DNA of 34,546 bases from Kitasatospora phosalacinea (GCF_000716545.1 NZ_JNWZ01000096.1:1-34546), one strand, 5' to 3'; shown: positions 23,639 through 30,830, counted from the first letter of the stretch. The notes: generated from the letters alone by a model not told the origin. A program made the numbers and translations.

Positions 23639-23812
23639 ATGAGCGCGGACGACAAGATCCAGAACACCGGCGACAAGGTCAAGGGCACCGCCAAGGAGGC
23701 CGTCGGCAAGGCGGTCGGCAACGAGCGCCTGGAGGCCGAGGGCAAGGCCGACAAGGCGAAGGGCGACGTCAAGCAGGCCGGCGAGAAGGTCAAGGACGCC
23801 TTCAAGGACTGA
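23639..23812 (+). CDS. CsbD family stress protein
   Basis: A 57-residue Lys/Asp/Glu-rich helical protein: MSADDKIQNTGDKVKGTAKE then AVGKAVGNERLEAEGKADKA, the classical CsbD pattern of 'K.kG..ke..Gk..g...le..Gk..k..G'. Function is unknown; members are among the most abundant general-stress proteins. The ATG at 23639 has GGGAGG 5 nt upstream. It is monocistronic: a sigma-B-like promoter upstream and a perfect 22-bp stem terminator 12 bp after the stop. Confidence 0.93.
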   Translation: MSADDKIQNTGDKVKGTAKEAVGKAVGNERLEAEGKADKAKGDVKQAGEKVKDAFKD

Positions 23813-23824
23813 GCGGGTCGCCCC

Positions 23825-23872
23825 GACCGCAGGGGGCCCGGGCCGTCGAGACGGCCCGGGCCCCCTGCGGTC
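23825..23872. terminator. Perfect 22-bp stem-loop between convergent CsbD and DUF6458 genes
   Basis: The left arm 23825-23846 and right arm 23851-23872 are exact reverse complements, with a CGAG tetraloop. It sits 12 bp after the CsbD stop and 10 bp from the DUF6458 stop on the other strand, so it can work in both directions. There is no T-tract on the plus strand, as is common in Streptomyces. Confidence 0.85.
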
Positions 23873-23882
23873 GTTCCCGCCG

Positions 23883-24107
23883 TCACAGCACGTCGCGACG
23901 GTGCTCCTCCACCACCACCTCGTCCACGCCGCGCCCCAGGTAGCGGCGCCGGCCCAGCACCCGCGCGTAGACGGCCACGCCGATCAGGCCCGCCGCCATC
24001 AGCACGATGCCGACCACCGTGAGGTTGACGCCCGCCAGGTGCCAGTGCACGCCGAACGCCAGCACAGCCCCGACCGCCAACAGGATGATGCAGCCACCGA
24101 TCCCCAT
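23883..24107 (-). CDS. DUF6458 family small membrane protein
   Basis: A 74-residue protein. MGIGGCIILLAVGAVLAFGV begins at the ATG and is the conserved start of DUF6458. A linker HWHLAGVNL leads to a second hydrophobic helix (VVGIVLMAAGLIGVAVYARV), then a basic/acidic tail (GRRRYLGRGVDEVVVEEHRR). It has two membrane helices and unknown function; the family is widespread in actinobacteria. GGAGG lies 5 nt before the ATG at 24107. It converges on CsbD across the shared terminator. Confidence 0.86.
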   Translation of the reverse strand: MGIGGCIILLAVGAVLAFGVHWHLAGVNLTVVGIVLMAAGLIGVAVYARVLGRRRYLGRGVDEVVVEEHRRDVL

Positions 24108-24505
24108 GATCGCCTCCGTCGCAGTGTCGCTCACCCCGTCCACCGGGGCCGCCCGGCGTCTACCCCCGACCGGCCGGAGGATTCCCGCCCCGCGCCCGCA
24201 CCCTGACGCCGCGTCGGCCGCGCGGCCCGGGGCGGCCCGGTGGGCGGGGCGAGGCGGCGTCGTCCACCGCGAGCAGCCCCGCGCCCACTGAGGTGCCCGC
24301 ACCGCCCGGCTCGCCGGGCGCGCACACAGGGTGAACGGGCGCACGCCCCGGCGGCAACCGAACTGTCCGACGGATCGTCAAGTTCCTTTCCACCGACGGG
24401 TTCACCGCAACCGGCAATCCGGGAAACCGGGTACCGTGATTACGTTCCGTCAGTATGCTGGTGCGTGCGCGGCGACCGGGCCGGGCGGACGTCGGGGGAG
24501 GCGAG
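24108..24505. other. Gene-poor divergent upstream region
   Basis: About 400 bp between the DUF6458 start and the small exported-protein gene. The part to about 24330 is GC-rich, with no supported gene. From about 24360 to 24460 the composition is more AT-rich (GTCAAGTTCCTTTCC, GTGATTACGTTCCGTCAG), as promoters often are in this genome. TATGCT at 24454-24459 is a possible -10 box for the downstream gene, but I see no good -35. Confidence 0.4.
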
Positions 24506-24868
24506 ATGGTCGGGCGCGGGACGACGCGCGGCAGGCGGACCACCGCCGTGCCCGTCGCCCTCCTCGCCGTACTGCTGGCCGCCGTCCTGGCTCTGCTCAC
24601 TGCCGGGCCCCCGGCCCAGGCCAGGGCGCCCCGCCCGCCGGCCTCCGCCGCCGCCGAAGAGCACCTCGAGTGCGAGCACCAGCAGGAGGCGCAGGCCCCG
24701 GCCGGCCGCTCCGCCGCCCGCCACCGGGGCAGCGGCGGCCCGCCCGCCCGTCCCCAGGACCGCCCCGACGACGAGACCGCCCCCGCCCCGCCCGTCCCCG
24801 GGGCCGCGCGCCCCGCCGACGGGTCCAGACCGGCCGCGCTCGCGCGCCTCCAGGTCTTCCGCTGCTGA
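24506..24868 (+). CDS. Small secreted or membrane-anchored protein
   Basis: A 120-residue protein I do not recognise. The ATG at 24506 follows a strong GGGGGAGGCGAG site. Residues ~1-13 are basic (MVGRGTTRGRRTT), then there is a hydrophobic helix (VPVALLAVLLAAVLALLTAG), then an Ala-rich possible cleavage site (PAQARAP). The rest is Pro/Ala/Arg-rich and probably disordered, with Cys in EEHLECEHQQ and at the very end (LARLQVFRC). A signal peptide or N-terminal anchor is likely. It precedes the SulP leader ORF by about 210 bp. That gap contains a direct repeat, so co-transcription is unsure. Confidence 0.6.
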   Translation: MVGRGTTRGRRTTAVPVALLAVLLAAVLALLTAGPPAQARAPRPPASAAAEEHLECEHQQEAQAPAGRSAARHRGSGGPPARPQDRPDDETAPAPPVPGAARPADGSRPAALARLQVFRC

Positions 24869-24902
24869 GCGGGCCCGCGAACTGACGGCCACCGGCGGCG
24901 CT

Positions 24903-24952
24903 CCGGTACGCCCGCGACCGGCCTCCCCGCGACCGGTACGCCCGCGACCGGC
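24903..24952. repeat. 20-bp direct repeat, 30-bp period
   Basis: CCGGTACGCCCGCGACCGGC occurs at 24903-24922 and again at 24933-24952, with a partial copy (CCCGCGACCGG) between them. It lies in the noncoding gap before the SulP leader. Confidence 0.75.
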
Positions 24953-25080
24953 CCGCCCGGAGCCCGGCGCGCCCGGAATCCGGTACCGCCCCGGCCGGGT
25001 GACGCCCCGTCAGTCCGCTCCGCCGCCCGAAGACCGCAGCCCCCGCCCCGGCCGACGCCGGGCGGGCGGAAGGAGACCCG

Positions 25081-25143
25081 ATGCGACACCCCGCGCACCA
25101 CCACGCCCACGCCCTCCCGCACCGGAAGGCCCGCGCGCTGTGA
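25081..25143 (+). CDS. Histidine-rich 20-residue leader ORF coupled to SulP
   Basis: ATG at 25081, preceded by AAGGAGACCCG (good spacing). The product is MRHPAHHHAHALPHRKARAL, with six His in 20 residues, all CAC codons. Its TGA stop (25141-25143) overlaps the GTG start of the transporter gene, so ribosomes finishing the leader can begin SulP directly. The transporter's GTG has no Shine-Dalgarno of its own other than sequence within the leader (CCGGAAGG, about 13 nt before it). The ribosome site and overlap argue for a real translated leader. Whether it senses histidine, a metal or nothing is unknown. Confidence 0.6.
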   Translation: MRHPAHHHAHALPHRKARAL

Positions 25144-26705
25144 ACCTCGACCCGAACCCCGGTTCCCACCCGAAGCCCGTCCCCGTCCCCGTCCCCGTCG
25201 CCGCCTCCGAGCCCGGCCGCGCCGCCGCCTTACGCGGGGCGCTCGCGCACTGGCGCCAGGACCTGCCCGCCTCGCTGGTGGTCTTCCTGGTCGCCGTCCC
25301 GCTGTGCGTCGGCGTCGCCGTCGCCTCCGGCGCGCCCGCCGAACGCGGGCTGGTCACCGGCATCGTCGGCGGCCTCGTGGTGGGCCTGCTGCCCGGCAGC
25401 AGCCTCCAGGTCAGCGGCCCGGCGGCCGGCCTGACCGTCCTCGTGTTCGACGCCGTCCAACGCTTCGGCCTCGGCTCGCTCGGCGTGCTCGTGCTCGCCG
25501 CCGGGCTGCTCCAGATCGCCATGGGCCTGCTGCGCACCGGCCGCTGGTTCCGCGCCATCTCGCTGTCCGTCGTGCACGGCATGCTGGCCGGCATCGGCCT
25601 GATCCTGATCCTCGGCCAGCTCTACGCCGTCTCCGGACGCACCGCGCCCGGCAGCGGCGGCGGGAAGATCGTCCAACTGCCCGCGCTGGTCGGCGACTGG
25701 TTCACCGGCCGGGCCGCCACCACCGCACTCCTGATGGCCGCCGCGACGGTCGCCCTGCTGACGGTGTGGCGCCGACTGCCCGCACCGGTCCGCGCGGTAC
25801 CCGCCCCGCTCGCCGCCGTCGCCCTCGCCGCCGCGGCCGCCGCCGCCTTCGGCCTCGACGTCCCCCGGGTCCGGGTCGACGGACTGCTGGACTCCGTCGC
25901 CCTGCCCACCCGCGACGACCTCGCCGCCGTCACCGGCGCCGCCGGCCTCGGCACCGTCCTCGCCTTCGCCCTGATCGCCTCCGCGGAGAGCCTGTTCAGC
26001 GCTGCGGCCGTCGACCGGATGCACCACGGCCCGCGCACCGACTACGACCGCGAACTCACCGCCCAGGGCATCGGCAACACCCTGTGCGGCCTGCTCGGTG
26101 CCCTCCCGATGACCGCCGTGATCGTCCGCAGCGCCGCGAACGTCCAGGCCGGCGCCCGCACCAAGGTCTCCCGCGTCCTGCACGGCCTGTGGCTGCTGCT
26201 GTTCGCCGCGCTGCTCCCGGCGGCCCTCGGGCTCATCCCGCTCGCCGTCCTCGGCGGGGTGCTCGTCCACGCCGGGGCCAAGCTCGTCCCGCTGCGCCAA
26301 GCGGTCGCGCTGTGGCGCGGCCACCGGGGCGAACTGCTGGTCCTCGCCGTCACCACCACCGCGATCGTCCTGACCACCCTCTTCGAGGGCGTCCTGATCG
26401 GCGTCGCCCTCGCGGTCGCCAAGAGCGCCTGGCAGACCTCCCACCTGCACATCGACCTCACCGACACCGGCCCCGGCACCCCCCTGCGGATCCGCCTCAG
26501 CGGCAACGCCACCTTCCTCCGCCTCCCCCGCCTCCTCGACACCCTCGAATCCCTCCCCACCGGCCGTCCCGTCCAACTCGACTGGACCGACCTCCGCCAC
26601 CTCGACCACGCCTGCCGCTCCGCCCTCCTCACCTGGGCCGGCCGCCACACCGCCCACGAGGACACCCCCGTCACCTGGGAACCCCCGCTCACCGTCACCA
26701 CCTGA
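25140..26705 (+). CDS. SulP family inorganic anion transporter
   Basis: A 521-residue transporter of the SLC26/SulP family, probably carrying sulfate or bicarbonate across the membrane. A disordered N-terminus contains a PVPVPVPV tract. The membrane domain follows, with the signature DLPASLVVFLVAVPLCVGVA, the conserved GIVGGLVVGLLPGSSLQVSG segment and SGPAAGLTVLV, and about 10-12 hydrophobic helices to residue ~425. A C-terminal STAS-like domain (~440-521) includes DWTDLRHLDHACRSALLTW. Start: the GTG at 25140 overlaps the stop of the His-rich leader. Leu31 is encoded by TTA (25230-25232), the rare codon read by the bldA tRNA in Streptomyces. No carbonic anhydrase gene is adjacent. A stem-loop terminator follows. 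Confidence 0.9.
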   Translation: MNLDPNPGSHPKPVPVPVPVAASEPGRAAALRGALAHWRQDLPASLVVFLVAVPLCVGVAVASGAPAERGLVTGIVGGLVVGLLPGSSLQVSGPAAGLTVLVFDAVQRFGLGSLGVLVLAAGLLQIAMGLLRTGRWFRAISLSVVHGMLAGIGLILILGQLYAVSGRTAPGSGGGKIVQLPALVGDWFTGRAATTALLMAAATVALLTVWRRLPAPVRAVPAPLAAVALAAAAAAAFGLDVPRVRVDGLLDSVALPTRDDLAAVTGAAGLGTVLAFALIASAESLFSAAAVDRMHHGPRTDYDRELTAQGIGNTLCGLLGALPMTAVIVRSAANVQAGARTKVSRVLHGLWLLLFAALLPAALGLIPLAVLGGVLVHAGAKLVPLRQAVALWRGHRGELLVLAVTTTAIVLTTLFEGVLIGVALAVAKSAWQTSHLHIDLTDTGPGTPLRIRLSGNATFLRLPRLLDTLESLPTGRPVQLDWTDLRHLDHACRSALLTWAGRHTAHEDTPVTWEPPLTVTT

Positions 26706-26716
26706 CGGAGCGGGCC

Positions 26717-26752
26717 GGGGGCGGGGAACGGCGAGTTCGTTCCCCGGCCCCC
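26717..26752 (+). terminator. Stem-loop terminator after SulP
   Basis: GGGGGCGGGGAACG (26717-26730) pairs with CGTTCCCCGGCCCCC (26738-26752) with one bulged G, around a 7-nt loop. It starts about 12 bp after the SulP stop. Confidence 0.7.
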
Positions 26753-26828
26753 GCCGCCGGGGCGGGGAGGGCGAGGGGGAGAATCGTGCCGACAGGATTC
26801 GGTCGGGGGTCGGTGAAAGGGCCGTGGA

Positions 26829-27617
26829 GTGCCGTACGTCGTCGTCAGCGCGATCAGCCATGACGGAGTGGTCAGGGACCACAACGAGGACAGTCTCGTC
26901 CTGGGGCCGTGGACGCTGTGCGCCACCTCCACCGACAGCCCGCAGTCGCTGGTCTTCCCGCTCGGCGACACCCCGGTGGCGGTCGCCGTCGCCGACGGCC
27001 TCGGCGGCCACCCGGCCGGCGACGTCGCCTCCGCGCTGACCGCCCGTCACCTCGCCGCGGCCGGGCCGCGCCTGCGCACCGAACAGGACGTCACCGACGA
27101 ACTGCGGGCCTGCCACGCTGTCCTGCACGCGGCCGCCGAGGCCGACCCCGGCCTGGCCGGGATGGCCACCACCGTGGCCGGGGCGGTGTTCGGAGCCGAA
27201 CACGTCCTGGTGTTCAACGTCGGCGACAGCCAGGTCTTCGCGATCACCCCCGACCGCGGCGACGGCCTCGGCCTGCGCCTGCTCAGCACCGACGACAGCC
27301 CGCCGCCCGCACCCGGCCGGCGCACCAGCCACCTGGTCACCAGCACCCTCGGCGGCCCCACCGCCCCCGAGGACCTCCACCCCCACCTCGTCCGCCTGCC
27401 CCTCGAACCCGGCGCCCGCTACCTGCTGTGCACCGACGGCCTCACCGACCCGGTCGCCCCGGACGACCTCGCCGCCCTGCTCACCGAGGCCGACGCCGAG
27501 GCCGACGGCGACCCCCAGGGCGACGACCAGCGCGCCCTGGTCGACCTGTGGCGCGCCGCGATCCGGGCCGGCGGCCCGGACAACATCACGCTCGCCCTGG
27601 TCCGCATCGAGGACTGA
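26829..27617 (+). CDS. PP2C-type serine/threonine phosphatase
   Basis: A 262-residue PPM-family phosphatase without sensor domains or membrane helices. Motifs in order: VRDHNEDS (metal and phosphate contacts), VADGLGGHPAGD (metal-binding DGxGG), VFNVGDSQVFAI (GDSxxY-like), LLCTDGLTDP, and GGPDNITLALV (final metal Asp). All core acidic residues are present. Relatives (PstP/PrpC) remove phosphate from Ser/Thr kinase targets; no eukaryote-like kinase gene is next to it. The GTG at 26829 follows AAAGGG about 7 nt upstream. It is monocistronic: a terminator precedes it, and the 3' flank has a minisatellite before the convergent TetR gene. Confidence 0.88.
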   Translation: MPYVVVSAISHDGVVRDHNEDSLVLGPWTLCATSTDSPQSLVFPLGDTPVAVAVADGLGGHPAGDVASALTARHLAAAGPRLRTEQDVTDELRACHAVLHAAAEADPGLAGMATTVAGAVFGAEHVLVFNVGDSQVFAITPDRGDGLGLRLLSTDDSPPPAPGRRTSHLVTSTLGGPTAPEDLHPHLVRLPLEPGARYLLCTDGLTDPVAPDDLAALLTEADAEADGDPQGDDQRALVDLWRAAIRAGGPDNITLALVRIED

Positions 27618-27742
27618 CCCGCCGGGGCCGGCCGTCGGGGAGCGGCCGCGCACGGGCTGCGGGCCCGGAGCGCCGCGCCGGGTGCCGAGGGCCGGTGGAC
27701 GCGGCGGTGGGCGCCGCTGCTGATCGTCCCCGGCCAGGCCCC

Positions 27743-27804
27743 GCGCCGTCTCACCCTGCGCCGTCTCACCCTGCGCTGTCTCTACCCCGTGCCGTCTCTA
27801 CCCC
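27743..27804. repeat. Four-unit minisatellite between convergent genes
   Basis: Two identical 15-bp units GCGCCGTCTCACCCT (27743-27757, 27758-27772) are followed by two 16-bp variants, GCGCTGTCTCTACCCC and GTGCCGTCTCTACCCC (27773-27804), then a partial fifth. It lies just before the stop of the TetR gene, in a noncoding stretch of about 190 bp (27618-27811). Confidence 0.85.
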
Positions 27805-27811
27805 GTGCCGC

Positions 27812-28426
27812 TCAGGCCAGGCCGAGCGCGGGCAGCACGGCGGACTCCACGTACCTGGCCAGGTAGTCGGCGTCGGCGGGTCGTCCGGCGATCAGCGGGC
27901 GGATCCGGGCCAGGCCGAAGATCATGCCCGGGACGAACTCGAGCGCCGGGTGGTCGGCCGGCACCTCGCCGCGCTCCACCCCGCGCCGCAGCACCGCCTC
28001 CAGGGCGGCCACCTCGGGGGCCACCACCGTCTCGCGCACCGCGTCCCGCAGGTCGCTGTCGGTCATCAGGGCGTAGCCGAGCGCCTGCAGCAGGCTGCTG
28101 TCCCGGTCGGACCACGCTCCGGCGGTCGCGGCCACCAGCCGCAGGTCGCTGGCCAGCGAACCGGTGTCGACGTCGGCGCAGCGCGGCTGCCGGTCGGCGC
28201 GCAGGGCGGCCGCGACGAACTCGGCCTTGGTCCGCCAGCGCCGGTAGAGGGTGGACTTGCCGCACCGGGTGCGGGCGGCCACGCCCTCCATGGTGACGGA
28301 CTCGTAGCCGTTGGTGCGGATCTCGTCGAGCACGGCCTCGAAGAACTCCCGCTCGCGCTCGGAGGAGATCTTCGAGCGGGCCTGGGCGGCGGTCGGTCCG
28401 GCGTCCTCGGCGGGCTGGTGCGTCAT
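27812..28426 (-). CDS. TetR/AcrR family transcriptional regulator
   Basis: A 204-residue repressor-type regulator. The N-terminal HTH domain (~20-70) reads REREFFEAVLDEIRTNGYES then VTMEGVAARTRCGKSTLYRR, a canonical TetR helix-turn-helix with KSTLYRRW. The C-terminal ligand domain (~80-200) includes a TetR_C-type ALGYALMTDSDLRDAV segment. The ligand is unknown. The ATG at 28426 was chosen; GAAGG lies only 1 nt before it, so the upstream in-frame GTG (28468) remains possible. It is divergent from the PAP2 gene. The spacer holds repeated CGTATCGATACG palindromes that are the obvious binding sites, implying autoregulation and control of the neighbour. Confidence 0.88.
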   Translation of the reverse strand: MTHQPAEDAGPTAAQARSKISSEREREFFEAVLDEIRTNGYESVTMEGVAARTRCGKSTLYRRWRTKAEFVAAALRADRQPRCADVDTGSLASDLRLVAATAGAWSDRDSSLLQALGYALMTDSDLRDAVRETVVAPEVAALEAVLRRGVERGEVPADHPALEFVPGMIFGLARIRPLIAGRPADADYLARYVESAVLPALGLA

Positions 28427-28476
28427 GCCTTCCCCATGGTGTCGGTGCGGTGGCAGGCGTATGTACACTACCCAAA

Positions 28477-28515
28477 CGTATCGATACGTGATCGTATCGA
28501 TACGTCAGCGTATCG
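28477..28515. promoter_or_regulatory. Operator: CGTATCGATACG boxes at exact 16-bp spacing
   Basis: Perfect 12-bp palindromes at 28477-28488 and 28493-28504, then a half-site CGTATCG at 28509-28515, with starts exactly 16 bp apart. The first box extends to a 14-bp palindrome (ACGTATCGATACGT). It lies between the TetR and PAP2 genes, next to a possible minus-strand -10 (TAGTGT at about 28466-28471). Binding by the adjacent TetR protein is inference. Confidence 0.78.
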
Positions 28516-28563
28516 GCACTCGCGAGCGGTCCACGAGCACGGCCCGCCAGTAAGGGGGGAGGC

Positions 28564-29520
28564 TTGCGCGCCCCGACGGAACCCGACGGCACCCCGGCCG
28601 GACCCGGCACGGCAGCCGGAGCACCCGGCGCGAAGCCGGGCGGAGGCACCTCCCGGCCCCCGCTGCTGCGGGAGCTCCTGCTCGTCATCGGGCTGTTCCT
28701 GGTCTACAAGTTCGGCCGGCGACTGGCCATCGGCCACACCGCCGCCGCCTTCCACAACGCGGACCGGGTCTGGGGCTTCGAACGCACCGTCCACCTCCCG
28801 GGCGAGGGCGCCGTGCAGTCGCTGCTGCTGCACGACCACACGGTGGTCCAAGTGGCGAACGCCTACTACGCCACCGTCCACTTCCCGGCGACCGCGCTGT
28901 TCCTGATCTGGCTCTACCTGTGCCGCCCCGTCCACTACCTCTGGGCGCGCCGGGTGCTGGCCGTCGTCACCTCGGCCGCCCTGGTGCTGCCGTTCGCCTT
29001 CCCGCTGGCCCCGCCGCGGATGCTCGCCGCCAGCGGGCTGCAGGACACCGCCCGGCTCTACGGCCCCTCGGTCTACGGCCCGCCGAACGTCGACCACCTC
29101 TCCAACCAGTACGCCGCGATGCCCTCCCTGCACTTCGGCTGGGCCCTGATGGTGGCGATCGGCCTGATCGCGGCCAACCGCTCGCGCTGGCGCTGGCTGT
29201 GGCTGCTGCACCCGCTGATCACGCTGACCGTGATCGTCGGGACGGCCAACCACTACTGGCTGGACTCGATCGTCGCCACGCTCATGTTCCTGCTCGCCTT
29301 CGCCCTCCTCCCCGGCCCCGCCCGCACCGCCCTGCCCGCCCGCGCCGGTCCGTCCCCGCGCACCGTCCTGCCCGCCCGGATCGGCCTGCCCCGCCGCCGC
29401 GGAACGGGCCGCTTCCCGCGCCAGGCCGGTCCGCCGCCCGGCGAGCGCGTCCCGGGCGGGCGCGTCCCGGGCGGGCGGGCGCCGACGGGCCGGGGCGTCC
29501 GGGCGCGGACCACGCCCTGA
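28564..29520 (+). CDS. PAP2-family (inositolphosphotransferase-like) membrane protein
   Basis: A 318-residue integral membrane protein of the PAP2_3/AUR1-like branch. Seven or so hydrophobic helices lie between residues ~35 and 255. Catalytic motifs: NQYAAMPSLHFGWALM (the PSLH form of the second phosphatase motif) and ANHYWLDSIVAT (His and Asp of the third). It likely removes or transfers phosphate on lipids at the membrane. The last ~65 residues are Arg/Pro/Gly-rich, with a repeated GGRVPGGR. Start: TTG at 28564 after a GGGGGGAGG tract; spacing is tight, so the start is uncertain. Its 5' region shares the palindromic operator with the divergent TetR gene. Confidence 0.84.
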   Translation: MRAPTEPDGTPAGPGTAAGAPGAKPGGGTSRPPLLRELLLVIGLFLVYKFGRRLAIGHTAAAFHNADRVWGFERTVHLPGEGAVQSLLLHDHTVVQVANAYYATVHFPATALFLIWLYLCRPVHYLWARRVLAVVTSAALVLPFAFPLAPPRMLAASGLQDTARLYGPSVYGPPNVDHLSNQYAAMPSLHFGWALMVAIGLIAANRSRWRWLWLLHPLITLTVIVGTANHYWLDSIVATLMFLLAFALLPGPARTALPARAGPSPRTVLPARIGLPRRRGTGRFPRQAGPPPGERVPGGRVPGGRAPTGRGVRARTTP

Positions 29521-29583
29521 CGGCCGGTGGTCCGTGACGGCCGGTGGCTCCTGACAGCCGGTGGCTCCTGACGGCCGGTGACG
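29518..29583. repeat. 17-bp tandem repeat after the PAP2 stop codon
   Basis: Units CGGCCGGTGGTCCGTGA (29521-29537), CGGCCGGTGGCTCCTGA (29538-29554) and CAGCCGGTGGCTCCTGA (29555-29571), then a partial unit. Each ends in TGA, as does the gene itself (29518-29520). Because 17 is not a multiple of 3, the TGAs fall in all three frames. Confidence 0.88.
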
Positions 29584-30828
29584 GCGCGCCCCGCGTCGTG
29601 TCGCAGCACCCGGCCGCATCCGCGTTCTGGTGAACTCTCGGAAGGGTCCCGCCCCGGCGGGCGGGACCGGGCCGACCGCCACGACCGCACGGGAGCGCAC
29701 ATCGACAGCCAGCCCGAAGACCGCGACCCGGACTCGGCACCGGTCACCCGCGCGGTGGCACTGGCGGCCGCCGTCCTGCTGTACGGGCTCGTGGTGGGCC
29801 TGCAGTACGGCACCGGCGGCTGGCACCTGCCCTCCGTGCTGGTCGCGGTGCCCGCGGTCGTCGGTCTCGCCTTCGGACCGCCGATGATCATCGCGTCCGC
29901 CGTGGTCGCGGCCGCCACCCGCTGGGTGTTCACCGCCACCGAGCCCGGGCGCACCGGCGCGGCGGCCGGGACCACCGCGGTGATCTTCGGCATCGCCGCG
30001 CTCGGCTGCTTCGTGTTCCGCCGCCGCGAACACTCCGCCGCCCGCCTGGTGAGCGTCGCCACCGTCGCCGAGACCGCCCAGCGCGCCGTGCTGCGCCCGG
30101 TGCCCGCCACCGTCGGCCCCTTCCGGATCGCCGCCGGCTACCGGGCCGCCGCCCGCTACGCCCGGATCGGCGGGGACCTCTACGCCGTCGCGGACACCCC
30201 GGCCGGGCTGCGCGCGCTGATCGGCGACGTCCGGGGCAAGGGCCTGGACGCGGTGGCCACCGCCGCCGTCGTGCTCGGCGCCTTCCACGAGGCCGTCCTC
30301 GACGCGCCCACCCTGGACGCGCTCGCCGACCGGCTCGACGCCAGCCTGCGCCGCCACCTCACCGACCCGGAGTCCTTCGTCACCGCGTTCCTGCTGGAGG
30401 CCGCGCCCGACGGCACCGCGCGCGGCCTCTCCTGCGGCCACCCCGCCGCGCTGCTCCTGCGCGACGGGGCGGTGTCCGAACTCCCCGCCCCGGCCGGCCT
30501 CCCGCTCGGCCTGCGCACCCCCGCGTCCGACCCCGACCCAGCCTCCGACCCCGCGCCGGCCCCCGCCGTCCCGCTGCACCCGGGCGACACCCTGCTGCTG
30601 TACACCGACGGGCTCAGCGAGGCCCGCGACCGGGCCGGCGACTTCTACCCGCTCCCGGCCCGGCTGGCCGCCTGCGCGGGACTGCCCCCGCAGGCCCTGG
30701 TGGACCGGTTGCAGCAGGACGCCCACGACTTCGCGGGCGGCACCGCGGACGACACGGCGCTGCTCGCGCTGGCCCTGGCCGCCGACGGGACGGGGCCGGG
30801 GCCGGGGGACGCGGCGGCACCCGACTGA
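29578..30828 (+). CDS. Membrane-anchored SpoIIE-type PP2C phosphatase
   Basis: Up to 416 residues. Three or four hydrophobic helices (VALAAAVLLYGLVVGL, LVAVPAVVGLAFGPPMIIA, TTAVIFGIAALGCFVF) are followed by a SpoIIE domain: RIGGDLYAVADTP, GDVRGKGLDAVA, LLYTDGLSEARD and ADDTALLALAL. The metal-binding Asp residues are present. It likely dephosphorylates a STAS partner from the membrane. The start is unclear: the GTG at 29578 lies in the 17-bp repeat with no ribosome site, and codons up to about 29640 lack G/C third-position bias. A GTG at 29755, just before the first helix, also lacks one. The true start probably lies between. A hairpin at 29645-29668 falls in this interval. Confidence 0.8.
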   Translation: MTARPASCRSTRPHPRSGELSEGSRPGGRDRADRHDRTGAHIDSQPEDRDPDSAPVTRAVALAAAVLLYGLVVGLQYGTGGWHLPSVLVAVPAVVGLAFGPPMIIASAVVAAATRWVFTATEPGRTGAAAGTTAVIFGIAALGCFVFRRREHSAARLVSVATVAETAQRAVLRPVPATVGPFRIAAGYRAAARYARIGGDLYAVADTPAGLRALIGDVRGKGLDAVATAAVVLGAFHEAVLDAPTLDALADRLDASLRRHLTDPESFVTAFLLEAAPDGTARGLSCGHPAALLLRDGAVSELPAPAGLPLGLRTPASDPDPASDPAPAPAVPLHPGDTLLLYTDGLSEARDRAGDFYPLPARLAACAGLPPQALVDRLQQDAHDFAGGTADDTALLALALAADGTGPGPGDAAAPD

Positions 30829-30830
30829 AC

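Noticed and set aside
24240..25139. Extended N-terminus of SulP starting at 24240
   Set aside because: The extension is Pro/Arg-rich, overlaps another well-supported gene in a different frame, and lacks a ribosome site. The GTG at 25140 coupled to the leader is better.
25230..27653. 807-codon minus-strand open frame
   Set aside because: Antisense across SulP and the PP2C gene and the terminator between them; a real gene would not span both so neatly.
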